A stretch of DNA of 12,446 nt from an uncultured Alphaproteobacteria bacterium (GCA_903939555.1 CAJAHV010000233.1:1-12446); one strand, 5' to 3'; counted from the first letter of the stretch, positions 1 through 8,601 are shown. The notes: a model not told the origin generated them from the sequence alone. Numbers and translations: made by a program.

Positions 1-1746
1 ACCATTGGCGGCGAGCAGCGCGTCATGGCTGCCGCGCTCGACGATCCGCCCGGCCGACAGCACGATGATCTCGTCGGCATCGGTGATCGTCGACAGGCGA
101 TGCGCGATGACCCGCGTCGTGCGGCTTTGCGACACGGTGCCGAGCGCCGACTGGATATCCGCTTCTGTCGCCGAATCGAGCGCGCTGGTGGCTTCGTCGA
201 GGATGAGGATCGCAGGATCCTTGAGGATCGTCCGCGCGATCGCGACGCGCTGTTTTTCGCCGCCCGACAATTTGAGGCCGCGCTCGCCGACCTGCGTCGC
301 ATAGCCATCGGGCAGCGACAGGATGAAATCATGGATAGCGGCACCCCGCGCCGCCGCCTCGACCTCGGCCTGGGTCGCCTCGGGGCGGCCATAGGCGATG
401 TTGTAGCCGATCGTGTCGTTGAACAGCACGGTATCCTGCGGCACGATCCCGATGGCGCGGCGCAGGCTGTCCTGCGTCACCTCGGCGATATTCTGGCCGT
501 CGATGGTCACGGCACCGCCCTGCACATCATAGAAGCGATAGAGGATGCGGCTGAGCGTCGATTTGCCGGCACCGGAATGGCCGACGATGGCGAGCTTGGC
601 CCCCGGCGGCACATCAAATGATACATCGTGAAGGATCTGGCGGCGCTTGTCATAGCCGAAATCGACATGCGAAAACCGCACATGCGCGCCGGTGATGGCC
701 AACGCCGGGGCGCCGGGCACATCGGCGATTTCGGCCGGCGTGTCGATCAGGCTGAACATCGCTTCCATGTCGATCAGGCCCTGCTTGATCTCGCGATAAA
801 CCATGCCGAGCATGTCCAGCGGCCGGAACAATTGCGCCAGCAGCGTGTTGACCAGCACCACATCGCCGATGGTGAAGCGGCCCTGATGCCAGCCCCAGAC
901 AGTATAGCCCATCGCCGCCGCCATCATGATGTTGGTAATCAGCGACTGGCCGATATTGAGCAGCGCCAGCGAATTTTCAGACTTGGTCGCGGCATCGGTA
1001 TAGCGTTTGATGGCAAGCCCATAGTTACGATTTTCATGGGCTTCGGCGTTGAAATATTTTACCGTTTCGTAATTCAGTAACGAATCGACCGCCCGTGCCA
1101 CCGCCTTGTTGTCACTGTCGACCATTTCACGGCGCAGCTTCGACCGCCAGTCCGTCACCTTCTGCGTATAGGCAATATAGGCGACGACCATCACCAGCAC
1201 TGCAGCGACCACCGCCGGCCCCAGCTTGAACCAGAAGATCACGCAGACCGCGGTCAGCTCGAATGCCGTCGGAAAGATGTTGAACAGGATGAAATACAGC
1301 ATCGTGTCGATGCTTTTCGTGCCGCGTTCGACAACCCGGGTCAGCGACCCGGTGCGGCGTTCGAGATGAAAGCGCAAGGATAGCCGGTGAATGTGCGCGA
1401 AAACATCCTGGCTGAGCCGCCGCGCCGCCGTCTGGCCGACCTTTTCGAAAACGGCGTTGCGCAGATTGTCGAACAACACCCCACCAAAGCGCGCCAGCGC
1501 ATAGGCACAAACCAGCGCCACGGCGATCTGGACACCATCGGGCACCCCGGCCGCCATGCGGTCGATGGCACCCTTGAAGGCAAAGGGCATGACCAACGAG
1601 GTCGATTTAGCCAGCAGCACCAGCAGCATGGCGCCAACAACGCGCGCCCGCAATGCCGGCTCGGCCTTTGGCCAGAGATACGGCATGAAGCGCTTGAGGG
1701 TGCCGAAATCCGCCTTGCCTTGCGGCGGCGTTCCGGGAGCGGCCAT
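1..1746 (-). CDS. atm1: Atm1/HMT-type ABC exporter, fused permease-ATPase (3' end off the window)
   Basis: This is a half-transporter of the ABCB7/Atm1 heavy-metal and Fe-S family, acting in the inner membrane as a homodimer. Family members export glutathione-linked compounds (the Novosphingobium homologue has been shown to carry glutathione conjugates and metal-glutathione complexes); the cargo here is inferred. 582 residues are visible and the frame is still open at base 1, so a short C-terminal tail is missing. The N-terminal two-thirds is a six-helix membrane domain. It contains the family motifs RRTGTLTRVVERG and LLNYETVKYFNAEAHE. The ATPase domain has Walker A GHSGAGKS (residues 389-396), signature LSGGEKQRVAIAR, Walker B ILILDEATSALD and H-loop IAHRLST. 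I chose ATG at 1746 over the in-frame ATG at 1755 because AGGCGG (1758-1763) sits about 11 bases upstream of 1746 but almost touches 1755. The gene is divergent from rnr and shares with it a region containing two palindromic sites. Confidence 0.93.
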   Translation of the reverse strand, partial: MAAPGTPPQGKADFGTLKRFMPYLWPKAEPALRARVVGAMLLVLLAKSTSLVMPFAFKGAIDRMAAGVPDGVQIAVALVCAYALARFGGVLFDNLRNAVFEKVGQTAARRLSQDVFAHIHRLSLRFHLERRTGSLTRVVERGTKSIDTMLYFILFNIFPTAFELTAVCVIFWFKLGPAVVAAVLVMVVAYIAYTQKVTDWRSKLRREMVDSDNKAVARAVDSLLNYETVKYFNAEAHENRNYGLAIKRYTDAATKSENSLALLNIGQSLITNIMMAAAMGYTVWGWHQGRFTIGDVVLVNTLLAQLFRPLDMLGMVYREIKQGLIDMEAMFSLIDTPAEIADVPGAPALAITGAHVRFSHVDFGYDKRRQILHDVSFDVPPGAKLAIVGHSGAGKSTLSRILYRFYDVQGGAVTIDGQNIAEVTQDSLRRAIGIVPQDTVLFNDTIGYNIAYGRPEATQAEVEAAARGAAIHDFILSLPDGYATQVGERGLKLSGGEKQRVAIARTILKDPAILILDEATSALDSATEADIQSALGTVSQSRTTRVIAHRLSTITDADEIIVLSAGRIVERGSHDALLAANG

Positions 1747-1772
1747 GTAATGCATGCCGCCTATGTGGCGCG

Positions 1773-1813
1773 GCGTGATGCAACACGCAACCTTGCTGCA
1801 TGTTGCATCACGC
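1773..1813. promoter_or_regulatory. Paired near-palindromic sites between atm1 and rnr (candidate operator)
   Basis: A perfect 13-bp inverted repeat, GCGTGATGCAACA (1773-1785) and TGTTGCATCACGC (1801-1813), flanks a 15-bp spacer. Each arm is itself part of a near-palindrome: GCGTGATGCAACACGC (1773-1788) pairs with itself at 14 of 16 positions around a central TGCA, and GCATGTTGCATCACGC (1798-1813) differs from its reverse complement partner at one base. This gives two 16-bp sites in inverted orientation with centres 25 bp apart. Each resembles a site for a dimeric DNA-binding protein. They lie in the 91-bp region between two divergent start codons, where promoters are expected. No T-run follows, so a terminator is unlikely. 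The regulator is not identifiable from the sequence. Confidence 0.5.
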
Positions 1814-1837
1814 TGCTTCCCCGCCCATGGTCGCGCC

Positions 1838-4042
1838 ATGCCCCGTCCCAAGCCCCCTGCCCACCCCGGTCTTCCCAGCCGCGAGGCGATTCTCGATTTC
1901 GTCCGAACCCAGAAGGAAGCGGTGGGCAAGCGCGAGATCGCCCGTGCCTTCGGCCTACACGCTCAGGACAAGATCGCGCTCAAGGGCCTGCTCAAGGACA
2001 TGCAGGACGCCGGCGAGCTTGAGGTCGGCCCCGGCCGCACGCTGCACAAGGGCGGCGGCCTGCCGCGCGTCACCGTCATCCGCGTCGTCGAAGTGGGGGA
2101 CGATGGCGCCATCGCCGCTCCCGACCGCTGGGATCACCCGCAACCGCCACCGCGCATCCGGGTCATCGAGGCGAAACGCCGCGCCGCCTTCGGGGTCGGC
2201 GACCGGCTGCTGGCGCGCATCGAGGAACAGGGCGGGGGCTATGCCGCCTTCCCGATGAAGGCGCTCGCCAAGTCGGAGGAGTTCGTTCTCGGCATCCTGC
2301 GCAAGGAAGTGCTCGGTTATCGCCTCGTCCCAGTCGACAAAAAGGCGCGCAACGACCTGATGGTCAGCGATCCGGGCGATGCCGCGCCCGGTGACCTAGT
2401 ACTCGCCGAACCCGGCGGCCGGCCACCCCGCCAGCACGCCCGCGTTGTCGAAGTGCTCGGCGACCCGTTCGCACCGCGCTCCTTCTCGATGATCGCCATC
2501 CACGCCAAGGGCATTCCGCACCGCTTCGAAGACAATGTGCTCGAACAGGCCGAAGATGTCGCCCGCCAGCCGCTCGGTGACCGCGAGGATTTGCGCGCCC
2601 TGCCGTTCCTGACCATCGACCCCGCCGATGCGCGCGACCATGACGATGCCGTGTGGGCCGCGCCCGACTTTGACAACCCCGGGCATTTCAAGGCGATCAT
2701 CGCCATCGCCGATGTCAGCTATTATGTCCGCCCCGGCACGGCGCTCGACCGCTCGGCGCGGGCGCGCGGCAACAGCGTCTATTTCCCCGATCGCGTCGTG
2801 CCGATGCTGCCCGAAACGCTGTCGGCCGATGTCTGCTCGCTCGTCGAGCATCAGGATCGCGGCGTGCTCGCCTGCCACATCGCTATCGACCCCGATGGCA
2901 AGGTCGTGTCGCAACGCTTCAGCCGCGCCGTTATCCGCTGCGTCACCAACATCGCCTATGAGGATGCGCAGGCCAGCTACGATAGCCAGAGCGGCGAATT
3001 CCTGCCGCTGCTCAACGATCTGTGGGCGACATGGGCGGCGCTTAACAAGGCGCGCACGGCGCGCGAGCCGCTGGCGCTCGACCTGCCCGAACGCCGGGTG
3101 ACGCTCGATGACCAGGGCCGGATTACCGGTATCGAACTGCGCGTCACGCTCGATGCCAACAAGCTGATCGAGGATTATATGATCGCCGCCAATGTCGCGG
3201 CAGCCAAGGCGCTGGAGGCGAAGAAATCCGCCTGCATGTACCGCGACCACGAAACCCCGGGCCGCGAAAAGCTGATCGCGCTCAAGGACTATATGGAAAC
3301 CTTCGGCCAGAATTTCGCGATGGGCCAGGTCATCAAGCCCGCCACCTTCAACCGCCTGATCGAGCGGGTGAAGGGTGAGGAATACAGCGAGCAGGTGATG
3401 GAACAGATCCTGCGCACCCAGACCCAAGCCTATTACAGCCCCGACAACAAGGGGCATTTCGGCCTGTCGTTGGGCAGCTATGCGCATTTCACCTCGCCGA
3501 TCCGCCGTTACGCCGATCTTGTCGTCCACCGCGCGCTGGTTGCCGCCTACAAGCTTGGCGATGGCGGGCTGTCGGACGCCGATGCCGCATCGATGGCCAA
3601 GACCGCCGACCATGTCAGCATGACCGAGCGCCGCGCCATGGAGGCCGAGCGCGACACCACCGACCGCTATGTCGCGGCCTTCCTGTCCACCCGCATCGGC
3701 GAAACGCTCGCCACCCGCATCACCGGCGTCGCCAAGTTCGGCTTTTTCGCGCAGGTTGTCGGGCTGGGCGGCGACGGCCTGGTGCCGGTATCGACCCTTG
3801 GCGACGAACGCTTCGTCTATGACGACGCGAGCCGGGTGCTCGAAGGCATCGAAACCGGCACGCGCTACACTGCGGGCATGCGCCTCGACCTGGTGCTGGC
3901 CGAAGCCAATCCGATCACCGGCGCGCTGCGCTTTGAACTGCCGCTCGGCGAGGGGCAGACCCGGCCCCGCCATGACCGGGTCCATCGGGGCCGCCGCATC
4001 GGCCAGTCGCGGGTGCCCAGGGGGGTACGGCGCGGTCGTTAG
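1838..4042 (+). CDS. rnr: Ribonuclease R (RNB-family 3'-5' exoribonuclease)
   Basis: RNase R degrades RNA processively from the 3' end, including structured RNA, in mRNA turnover and rRNA/tmRNA quality control. From the chosen start the protein is 734 residues, close to the usual size. Domain order fits the family: an N-terminal helix-turn-helix (SREAILDFVRTQ..VGKREIARAF), cold-shock/OB folds, the RNB catalytic domain, an S1 domain (about residues 625-700) and a short Arg-rich tail. The active-site motif TIDPADARDHDDAV supplies Asp261, Asp267, Asp269 and Asp270, matching the metal-binding aspartates of E. coli RNase R. HFTSPIRRYADLVVHR near the end of the RNB domain is also diagnostic. The frame is open from an ATG at 1754, but the first 28 codons would run through the palindromic sites and do not look conserved. 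ATG 1838 gives a typical start (MPRPKPPAHPGLPSREAI). No good ribosome binding site precedes it, so the exact start is less certain than the gene. Confidence 0.96.
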   Translation: MPRPKPPAHPGLPSREAILDFVRTQKEAVGKREIARAFGLHAQDKIALKGLLKDMQDAGELEVGPGRTLHKGGGLPRVTVIRVVEVGDDGAIAAPDRWDHPQPPPRIRVIEAKRRAAFGVGDRLLARIEEQGGGYAAFPMKALAKSEEFVLGILRKEVLGYRLVPVDKKARNDLMVSDPGDAAPGDLVLAEPGGRPPRQHARVVEVLGDPFAPRSFSMIAIHAKGIPHRFEDNVLEQAEDVARQPLGDREDLRALPFLTIDPADARDHDDAVWAAPDFDNPGHFKAIIAIADVSYYVRPGTALDRSARARGNSVYFPDRVVPMLPETLSADVCSLVEHQDRGVLACHIAIDPDGKVVSQRFSRAVIRCVTNIAYEDAQASYDSQSGEFLPLLNDLWATWAALNKARTAREPLALDLPERRVTLDDQGRITGIELRVTLDANKLIEDYMIAANVAAAKALEAKKSACMYRDHETPGREKLIALKDYMETFGQNFAMGQVIKPATFNRLIERVKGEEYSEQVMEQILRTQTQAYYSPDNKGHFGLSLGSYAHFTSPIRRYADLVVHRALVAAYKLGDGGLSDADAASMAKTADHVSMTERRAMEAERDTTDRYVAAFLSTRIGETLATRITGVAKFGFFAQVVGLGGDGLVPVSTLGDERFVYDDASRVLEGIETGTRYTAGMRLDLVLAEANPITGALRFELPLGEGQTRPRHDRVHRGRRIGQSRVPRGVRRGR

Positions 4043-4090
4043 GCCCGATTGCCGTTGAACGGCCGGTGGCGGCGGCGATCCTGACCTGTG

Positions 4091-6109
4091 CTATCCGGCC
4101 CAGCGCAGCCCCAGCCACAGCGTACGCGGCTGCGCCCGGTCGATAAGACCATCGGCGCTCACCCCCGACACGACCTGTGCATCACCGATATTTTCGGCGC
4201 GCGCTTCCACCGACAGGCCGCGCCACAGCGCCAGCCGGGCGCTGGCATCGAGCGTGGTAGCCGCAGCTATGCGGCGCAGATTCTGGTCATCATCGAACTG
4301 CGCGCCGAAATGACGGACCGTAAGCGAGCCGCCGAGCCGCTCGCTCGTCCAGCCAAATGTCGCCGATGCGCTGATTTGCGGTGACGCTGCCGGCCGCAGG
4401 CCATCAAGGCCCGCCGCCAGTCCGCTCGCCTTGACGCGCGGATCGGCCCAGGCCAGCGACGCCGATGCCTGCCAGCCGCCAATTTGCACGCTGGCATCGG
4501 CCTCGATGCCCTTCACGGTCACGGCATCAAGGTTGAGGCGCTGCCGGAAGGCACCGCCAGCAGCAACAAAGCCGACCTGGGGAAAGGTTCCCGGCCCGCG
4601 CCCCAGCGTCACATTGGCGATCGCGCCCTGCAATTCATTGACGTAGCCGGTCACCGACAGCCGCGCCGTCGGCAGCGGTTGCCAGTCGAAACCGGCCTCC
4701 ACCCCACGGGCGCGTTCAAGCCCGAGTGCCGGGTTGGCGGCGGTCGCATCGGCACCGACGCGGAACGGCCGGTACAGTTCATTCGGTGTCGGCAGGCGGA
4801 AGCCCGAATAGGCGGCGCCGCGCAGCCCCAACCCCGGCAGCGGCCGCCAAAGCGCCCCGCCGCGCGCCGTGCCGCGCCAGCCGTCACGCGCCGGGGTTGC
4901 GATGTTCAACGTTGCCGCCCCGGTGTCGCTGTCGAATTCGAACAGGCGCCCGGCGCTGATCCGCCAATGGTCGGCGCGGGCGCCCGCTGTCAGGGTGATG
5001 CTGTCGGCAATCTTCCAGCTGTCCTCGATATAAGCGCCCAACGTCGCGGTGGCGCCGCCGGCTTCGCGCAGCCGGGTGAAGCGGTTGACCTGGTAGCGGA
5101 AGCGTTCGTGGCTGGTGCCGGTGCCATGGCGGGCATCAATGCCGATTTCGAGATCATGCGCGCTGGCCACCGGCGGCCGTAATGCCAGCTTGCCGCCGAG
5201 CCCGGTGGCAGGCGTGCTGTACTGATCGAGCGAGGGGGTCGCGGCGGCGCGGTTGGCGGCGACCGAGGCGAATCGCGCGCCAAATTCGCGGGTCTGGACA
5301 TAGGCGAGCGCTTCAACGCCCCAATCGCCGCGATGGATGAGCCGTACGCTGGCATCGGCACCGCGGCTTTGCGAACCGACCAGTTCAAGCCCGCGCACCC
5401 GATCATCGTCGAATGCCCGCCCGGCGACCTGGAGTTCGGTGGCATCGCCGACCGGCAGCACCGCGCGGATGCTGGCACCCCAGCTGCGGTAGCGTGCCGC
5501 AATATCGACCGTGCCGCGCTGCGCCTCGGGTACCAGCACATAGCCGTCACCGCGATCATAGCGCCCGCTGACCGTCACGAAACCGCCACCCAGTTGCGCC
5601 GCCAACCCGCCCGAAGCCTCCCACGAATCGCGCGAGCCGCCTGCAACGGCGAGGCTGACGCCCGGCAACTGATCAGGCCCGGCACTGCTCAATTCGAGCG
5701 TGCCCGCCACCGCGCCGGCGCCAAACGCCCCTGCTCCACCGCCGCGGGTGACGCGCACCCCGGCGAGGCGCGCCGGATCGATCGCGCTCCACGGGATATA
5801 GCCGGCGAAGGGATCGGCGACCGGCACACCATCGAGCAGCACCAGCGCCCGCGACGCGGCATTGCCGCCCAGCGCGCGCAGCGTCACCCCTTGCGAGGTC
5901 GGGTTAGCACTGCGGCTGTCGGTGCGGCGAAATGCCACCAGCCCCGCAACGTCCTTGAGCGCATCCTCGATGCGGCCGCTGGCGGTGCCGGCCAGCCGGT
6001 CGCGGGTGATACTGACCTGCGAATAGGCAGCGGCACCAGCGGCGGCAGGCAGGGCAGTGCCAGTGACGATGATTTCGGCGGCGGGGGGTGCGGGAGGCAT
6101 GTCCATCAC
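4091..6109 (-). CDS. TonB-dependent outer-membrane receptor without an encoded signal peptide
   Basis: The product has the plug and beta-barrel architecture of TonB-dependent receptors, which use TonB energy to import siderophores, cobalamin, sugars or other ligands. The substrate cannot be told here. An EIIVTG segment typical of sphingomonad receptors is at residues 12-17. The plug spans about residues 25-140 and includes GVTLRALGGNAASRALVLLDGVPV and VRVTRGGGAGAFGAGAVAG. The rest, to residue 672, is alternating-pattern barrel sequence ending in RTLWLGLRWAG. Two features are odd. The only in-frame starts are GTG 6109, ATG 6106 and ATG 6100, and none leaves room for a signal peptide; an in-frame stop lies upstream at 6188-6190. 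The C-terminus lacks the terminal aromatic residue expected for barrel assembly. The frame is otherwise intact. It may be a decaying gene, a gene that lost its 5' end beside the SMR gene, or a sequence error. It is convergent with rnr. Confidence 0.85.
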   Translation of the reverse strand: MMDMPPAPPAAEIIVTGTALPAAAGAAAYSQVSITRDRLAGTASGRIEDALKDVAGLVAFRRTDSRSANPTSQGVTLRALGGNAASRALVLLDGVPVADPFAGYIPWSAIDPARLAGVRVTRGGGAGAFGAGAVAGTLELSSAGPDQLPGVSLAVAGGSRDSWEASGGLAAQLGGGFVTVSGRYDRGDGYVLVPEAQRGTVDIAARYRSWGASIRAVLPVGDATELQVAGRAFDDDRVRGLELVGSQSRGADASVRLIHRGDWGVEALAYVQTREFGARFASVAANRAAATPSLDQYSTPATGLGGKLALRPPVASAHDLEIGIDARHGTGTSHERFRYQVNRFTRLREAGGATATLGAYIEDSWKIADSITLTAGARADHWRISAGRLFEFDSDTGAATLNIATPARDGWRGTARGGALWRPLPGLGLRGAAYSGFRLPTPNELYRPFRVGADATAANPALGLERARGVEAGFDWQPLPTARLSVTGYVNELQGAIANVTLGRGPGTFPQVGFVAAGGAFRQRLNLDAVTVKGIEADASVQIGGWQASASLAWADPRVKASGLAAGLDGLRPAASPQISASATFGWTSERLGGSLTVRHFGAQFDDDQNLRRIAAATTLDASARLALWRGLSVEARAENIGDAQVVSGVSADGLIDRAQPRTLWLGLRWAG

Positions 6110-6173
6110 TGCATTGGACAGGCGCGGGTGCTGCTGGCAAGGGGTTCGATATGAAGAACAGGATTTCGCTGCG

Positions 6174-6497
6174 ATGACCGGCTGGGCCTATCTCGGCATC
6201 GCCATCGTTCTGGAAGTCATCGCCACGACGATGCTCAAGCTGTCGGACGGGCTGGCGCGCTGGCAATGGGCGGCGGCGTCGATCCTGTTCTACGCGATCT
6301 GCTTCCTGGCGCTCGCCCCGGCGCTCAAGACAATTCCGGTCGGCGTCGCCTATGCGATCTGGTCGGGGGTCGGCATCATCGCGATTTCGGTGCTGGGCGT
6401 CTGGCTGTTCGGGCAGAAGCTGACCATGGTGCAGGTGGCGTTCATGGCGATGATCATCGTCGGCGCGGTGGGCTTGCGGGCGACATCGGCGGGCTGA
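6174..6497 (+). CDS. EmrE-like small multidrug resistance (SMR) transporter
   Basis: This 107-residue, four-helix inner-membrane protein belongs to the SMR family, whose members work as dual-topology dimers exchanging protons for cationic compounds such as quaternary ammonium ions. Key positions match EmrE numbering exactly: the essential proton/substrate carboxylate Glu14 (GIAIVLEVIATT), Tyr40, Tyr60 and Trp63 in GVAYAIWSGVG. The YAIWSG motif favours the EmrE/Qac branch over the guanidinium-exporting Gdx/SugE branch, which has YAVWTG. No second SMR gene is adjacent, so a homodimer is likely. The start at ATG 6174 aligns the N-terminus (MTGWAYLG) with EmrE. A weak AGG at 6160-6162 precedes it. 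The gene is divergent from the TonB receptor with about 64 bp between starts, and convergent with kup. Confidence 0.93.
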   Translation: MTGWAYLGIAIVLEVIATTMLKLSDGLARWQWAAASILFYAICFLALAPALKTIPVGVAYAIWSGVGIIAISVLGVWLFGQKLTMVQVAFMAMIIVGAVGLRATSAG

Positions 6498-6543
6498 TCC
6501 GATGCCATGCACGGAAAAGTATGCGCCTATCGGCGAGTTGCGC

Positions 6544-8463
6544 CTAAATTTCCACCTGGCTCCCCAGTTCCACCACCCGGTTGGTCGGCAGCTTAAAGAA
6601 GTCCATCGCGCTTTCAGCGTTGCGCATCATCCAGCTGAACAGATGTTCACGCCACAGCGCCATGCCCGGCCGATCGCTGGCCAGCAACGTCTGGCGTGAC
6701 AGGAAAAAGCTGGTTTCCATCATCTTGAGCTTTGGCCCGCAGTTTTCGACCTTCTTGAGGATTGCCGGAATGTCGATCTGCTGCATGAAGCCATAGCGGA
6801 TGATGATGCGGTAGAATTGCGAGCCGAGGTCGACCACGCCGATGCGGTCTTCATCCGAGACATAGGGGATTTCATCGATCACCACGGTCAGGATCATGAT
6901 GCGTTCGTGCAATACCTTGTTGTGCTTGAGATTGTGCAGCAGCGCGTGCGGCACCCCGGTCATCGAGGTCGACATGAACACCGCCGTTCCGGGTACCCGC
7001 GTCGCCGCAGTCGCGGCCGACTTGATAAACACATCCATCGGCATGGCGCTTTCGCGCAGGCGTTCCTGCATTAGCGAACGACCGCGCGCCCAGGTGGTCA
7101 GGAAGGTGAAGGCGACCGCGCCGACGAGCAGCGGGAACCAGCCGCCATCGGGAATTTTGGTCAGGTTGGATGCGAAATAGGCCGTATCGATGATCAGGAA
7201 GGTGCCGACAAAGCCATAGGCCAGCCAGCGGTTCCATTTCCACACCGTCAGCACCAGCACCGCCATCATCAGCGTGGTGATGAACATGTTGCCGGTCACC
7301 GCGATACCATAAGCCGAAGCGAGGTTGGAGGAAGTGCGGAAGCTCAACACCAGCAATGCCACCGCGAACAGCATAGCCCAGTTGACGAGCGGAATGTAGA
7401 TCTGCCCCGCCGCCGCTGCCGAGGTGTGGTTGATCTTGATGCGCGGCAGGAAGCCCAGCTGCACCGCCTGCTGCACCACCGAAAAAGCGCCCGAGATCAC
7501 CGCTTGACTGGCAATTACCGTTGCCAGCGTCGCCAGCCCAACGAGCGGCAGCAGCGCCCAGTCAGGCGCCATCAGGTAGAAGGGATTGGTGATTTTTTCG
7601 GGCGCGCCAAGCACCAATGCCGATTGACCGAAATAATTGAGCAGCAGCGCCGGCATAACGAACCACAGCCAGGAAAACTGGATCGGCTTGCGGCCGAAAT
7701 GCCCCATGTCGGCATAAAGCGCTTCGGCGCCCGTCACCGACAGCACCACCGAGCCGAGCGCGAAAAACCCGAGCAACGGATTATCGGCAAAAAAGCGGAA
7801 CGCCCAGATCGGGTTGACCGCTTGCAGGATTGTCGGATCGCGCAAGATCTGGGTCAGGCCCATCACGGCGATGACGACGAAATAGACCAGCATGATTGGC
7901 GCGAACAGCGCCCCGACCTTGGCCGATCCGCGCGCCTGCAACAAGAACAGCCCGATCAGGATGGCGATAGCCACCGGCACCACCAGCTGTTGCAGCCCCG
8001 GGTTGACGACGCTAAGGCCTTCAACCGCCGACAAAACCGAAATCGCCGGGGTGATCAGGCAGTCTCCGATGAATAGCGCCGTTGCCAGAACGCCGAGCAT
8101 GCCGAGCCAACGCGTCCGCCGCGCGCTATGTTCGGACAGCCGCGAGATCATCGCCAGCAGTGACAGACTGCCGCCTTCACCGCGATTGTCGGCGCGAAGG
8201 ATGACAATGATATATTTCACCGTGACGATCAGCGTCATCGTCCAGAACACCAGGCTCATGATACCAAAGACATGCAACTGGTCGACCAGCAGCTTGTGAT
8301 GGCCGGTGAAGGTTTCCTTCAGTGCATAGAGCGGGCTGGTACCAATGTCGCCGAACACCACCCCGATAGCGCCAATTGCCAGCTTTGCCATGCCCTGCGG
8401 AGCATGACTTTCCGGCGCGGCAGCAGCGGTAGTCGTCGTCGCCGAATCGCTCGACATGATCAT
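6544..8463 (-). CDS. kup: Kup-family potassium uptake permease
   Basis: Kup proteins are inner-membrane K+/H+ symporters for potassium uptake. The product is 639 residues from the chosen start. It has the family signature FGDIGTSPLYALKE near residues 37-50, then about twelve hydrophobic segments including GAEALYADMGHFGRKPIQ and NYFGQSALVLG, and a C-terminal cytosolic domain (residues beyond about 440) with the conserved LHERIMILTVVIDEIPYV. The N-terminus before the first helix is a short Ala/Thr-rich stretch. The frame is open to an ATG at 8544, but that would add an unusual basic leader. Two closer starts, ATG 8463 and ATG 8457, are six bases apart (ATGATCATG). A G-run at 8471-8475 suits 8463, while AGG at 8464-8466 suits 8457. 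I give 8463. It is convergent with the SMR gene and divergent from ald. Confidence 0.95.
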   Translation of the reverse strand: MIMSSDSATTTTAAAAPESHAPQGMAKLAIGAIGVVFGDIGTSPLYALKETFTGHHKLLVDQLHVFGIMSLVFWTMTLIVTVKYIIVILRADNRGEGGSLSLLAMISRLSEHSARRTRWLGMLGVLATALFIGDCLITPAISVLSAVEGLSVVNPGLQQLVVPVAIAILIGLFLLQARGSAKVGALFAPIMLVYFVVIAVMGLTQILRDPTILQAVNPIWAFRFFADNPLLGFFALGSVVLSVTGAEALYADMGHFGRKPIQFSWLWFVMPALLLNYFGQSALVLGAPEKITNPFYLMAPDWALLPLVGLATLATVIASQAVISGAFSVVQQAVQLGFLPRIKINHTSAAAAGQIYIPLVNWAMLFAVALLVLSFRTSSNLASAYGIAVTGNMFITTLMMAVLVLTVWKWNRWLAYGFVGTFLIIDTAYFASNLTKIPDGGWFPLLVGAVAFTFLTTWARGRSLMQERLRESAMPMDVFIKSAATAATRVPGTAVFMSTSMTGVPHALLHNLKHNKVLHERIMILTVVIDEIPYVSDEDRIGVVDLGSQFYRIIIRYGFMQQIDIPAILKKVENCGPKLKMMETSFFLSRQTLLASDRPGMALWREHLFSWMMRNAESAMDFFKLPTNRVVELGSQVEI

Positions 8464-8507
8464 CCTGATCCCCCCGGGGAAGCGGCCGGCGCGGTAGCAC
8501 AGCCATG

Positions 8508-8543
8508 GCGACGCCGCAATGTAACATCGATAGCGACGCCGCA
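8508..8543. repeat. 11-bp direct repeat in the kup-ald divergent region
   Basis: GCGACGCCGCA occurs at 8508-8518 and again at 8533-8543, in the same direction with a 25-bp period. Between the copies lies ATGTAACATCGATAGC, itself with a small dyad (ATGT/ACAT). The repeats are in the 150-bp region between the kup and ald start codons, so they could be binding sites. In GC-rich DNA an 11-bp match may also arise by chance. Confidence 0.3.
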
Positions 8544-8601
8544 TTCAGCCGCTCTGTGATCGCCCCGCGCTTGGCTCTATGCTGGATGCCACAGTCGACC
8601 G

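Noticed and set aside
25..621. A 198-codon plus-strand frame over the ABC exporter ATPase domain
   Set aside because: It is antisense to Walker A, signature and Walker B motifs of the exporter, and its translation has no recognisable domain.
1754..1837. Upstream in-frame start extending RNase R by 28 residues
   Set aside because: The extension would be encoded by the palindromic regulatory sites and begins eight bases from the divergent exporter start; its sequence does not resemble RNase R N-termini.
2396..3985. A 529-codon open frame on the minus strand opposite rnr
   Set aside because: It lies wholly antisense to the well-supported RNase R gene, and its translation is a low-information Ala/Arg/Gly/Asp-rich mix with no recognisable domain. 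Long antisense frames are normal opposite GC-rich genes.
4043..4090. Possible bidirectional terminator between convergent rnr and the TonB receptor gene
   Set aside because: The best hairpin, GCCG-TTGAA-CGGC (4051-4063), has only four base pairs and no T-run, so a terminator call is not supported.
5904..6512. A 202-codon minus-strand frame spanning the start of the TonB receptor and all of the SMR gene
   Set aside because: The product is His/Arg-rich with no domain and covers two genes supported by conserved motifs. Its only interest is a short hydrophobic stretch near the receptor start, reported as part of the signal-peptide finding.
6498..6543. Possible terminator between the convergent SMR and kup genes
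   Set aside because: Only four-base GGCG/CGCC pairings are present and they compete with each other; there is no T-run.
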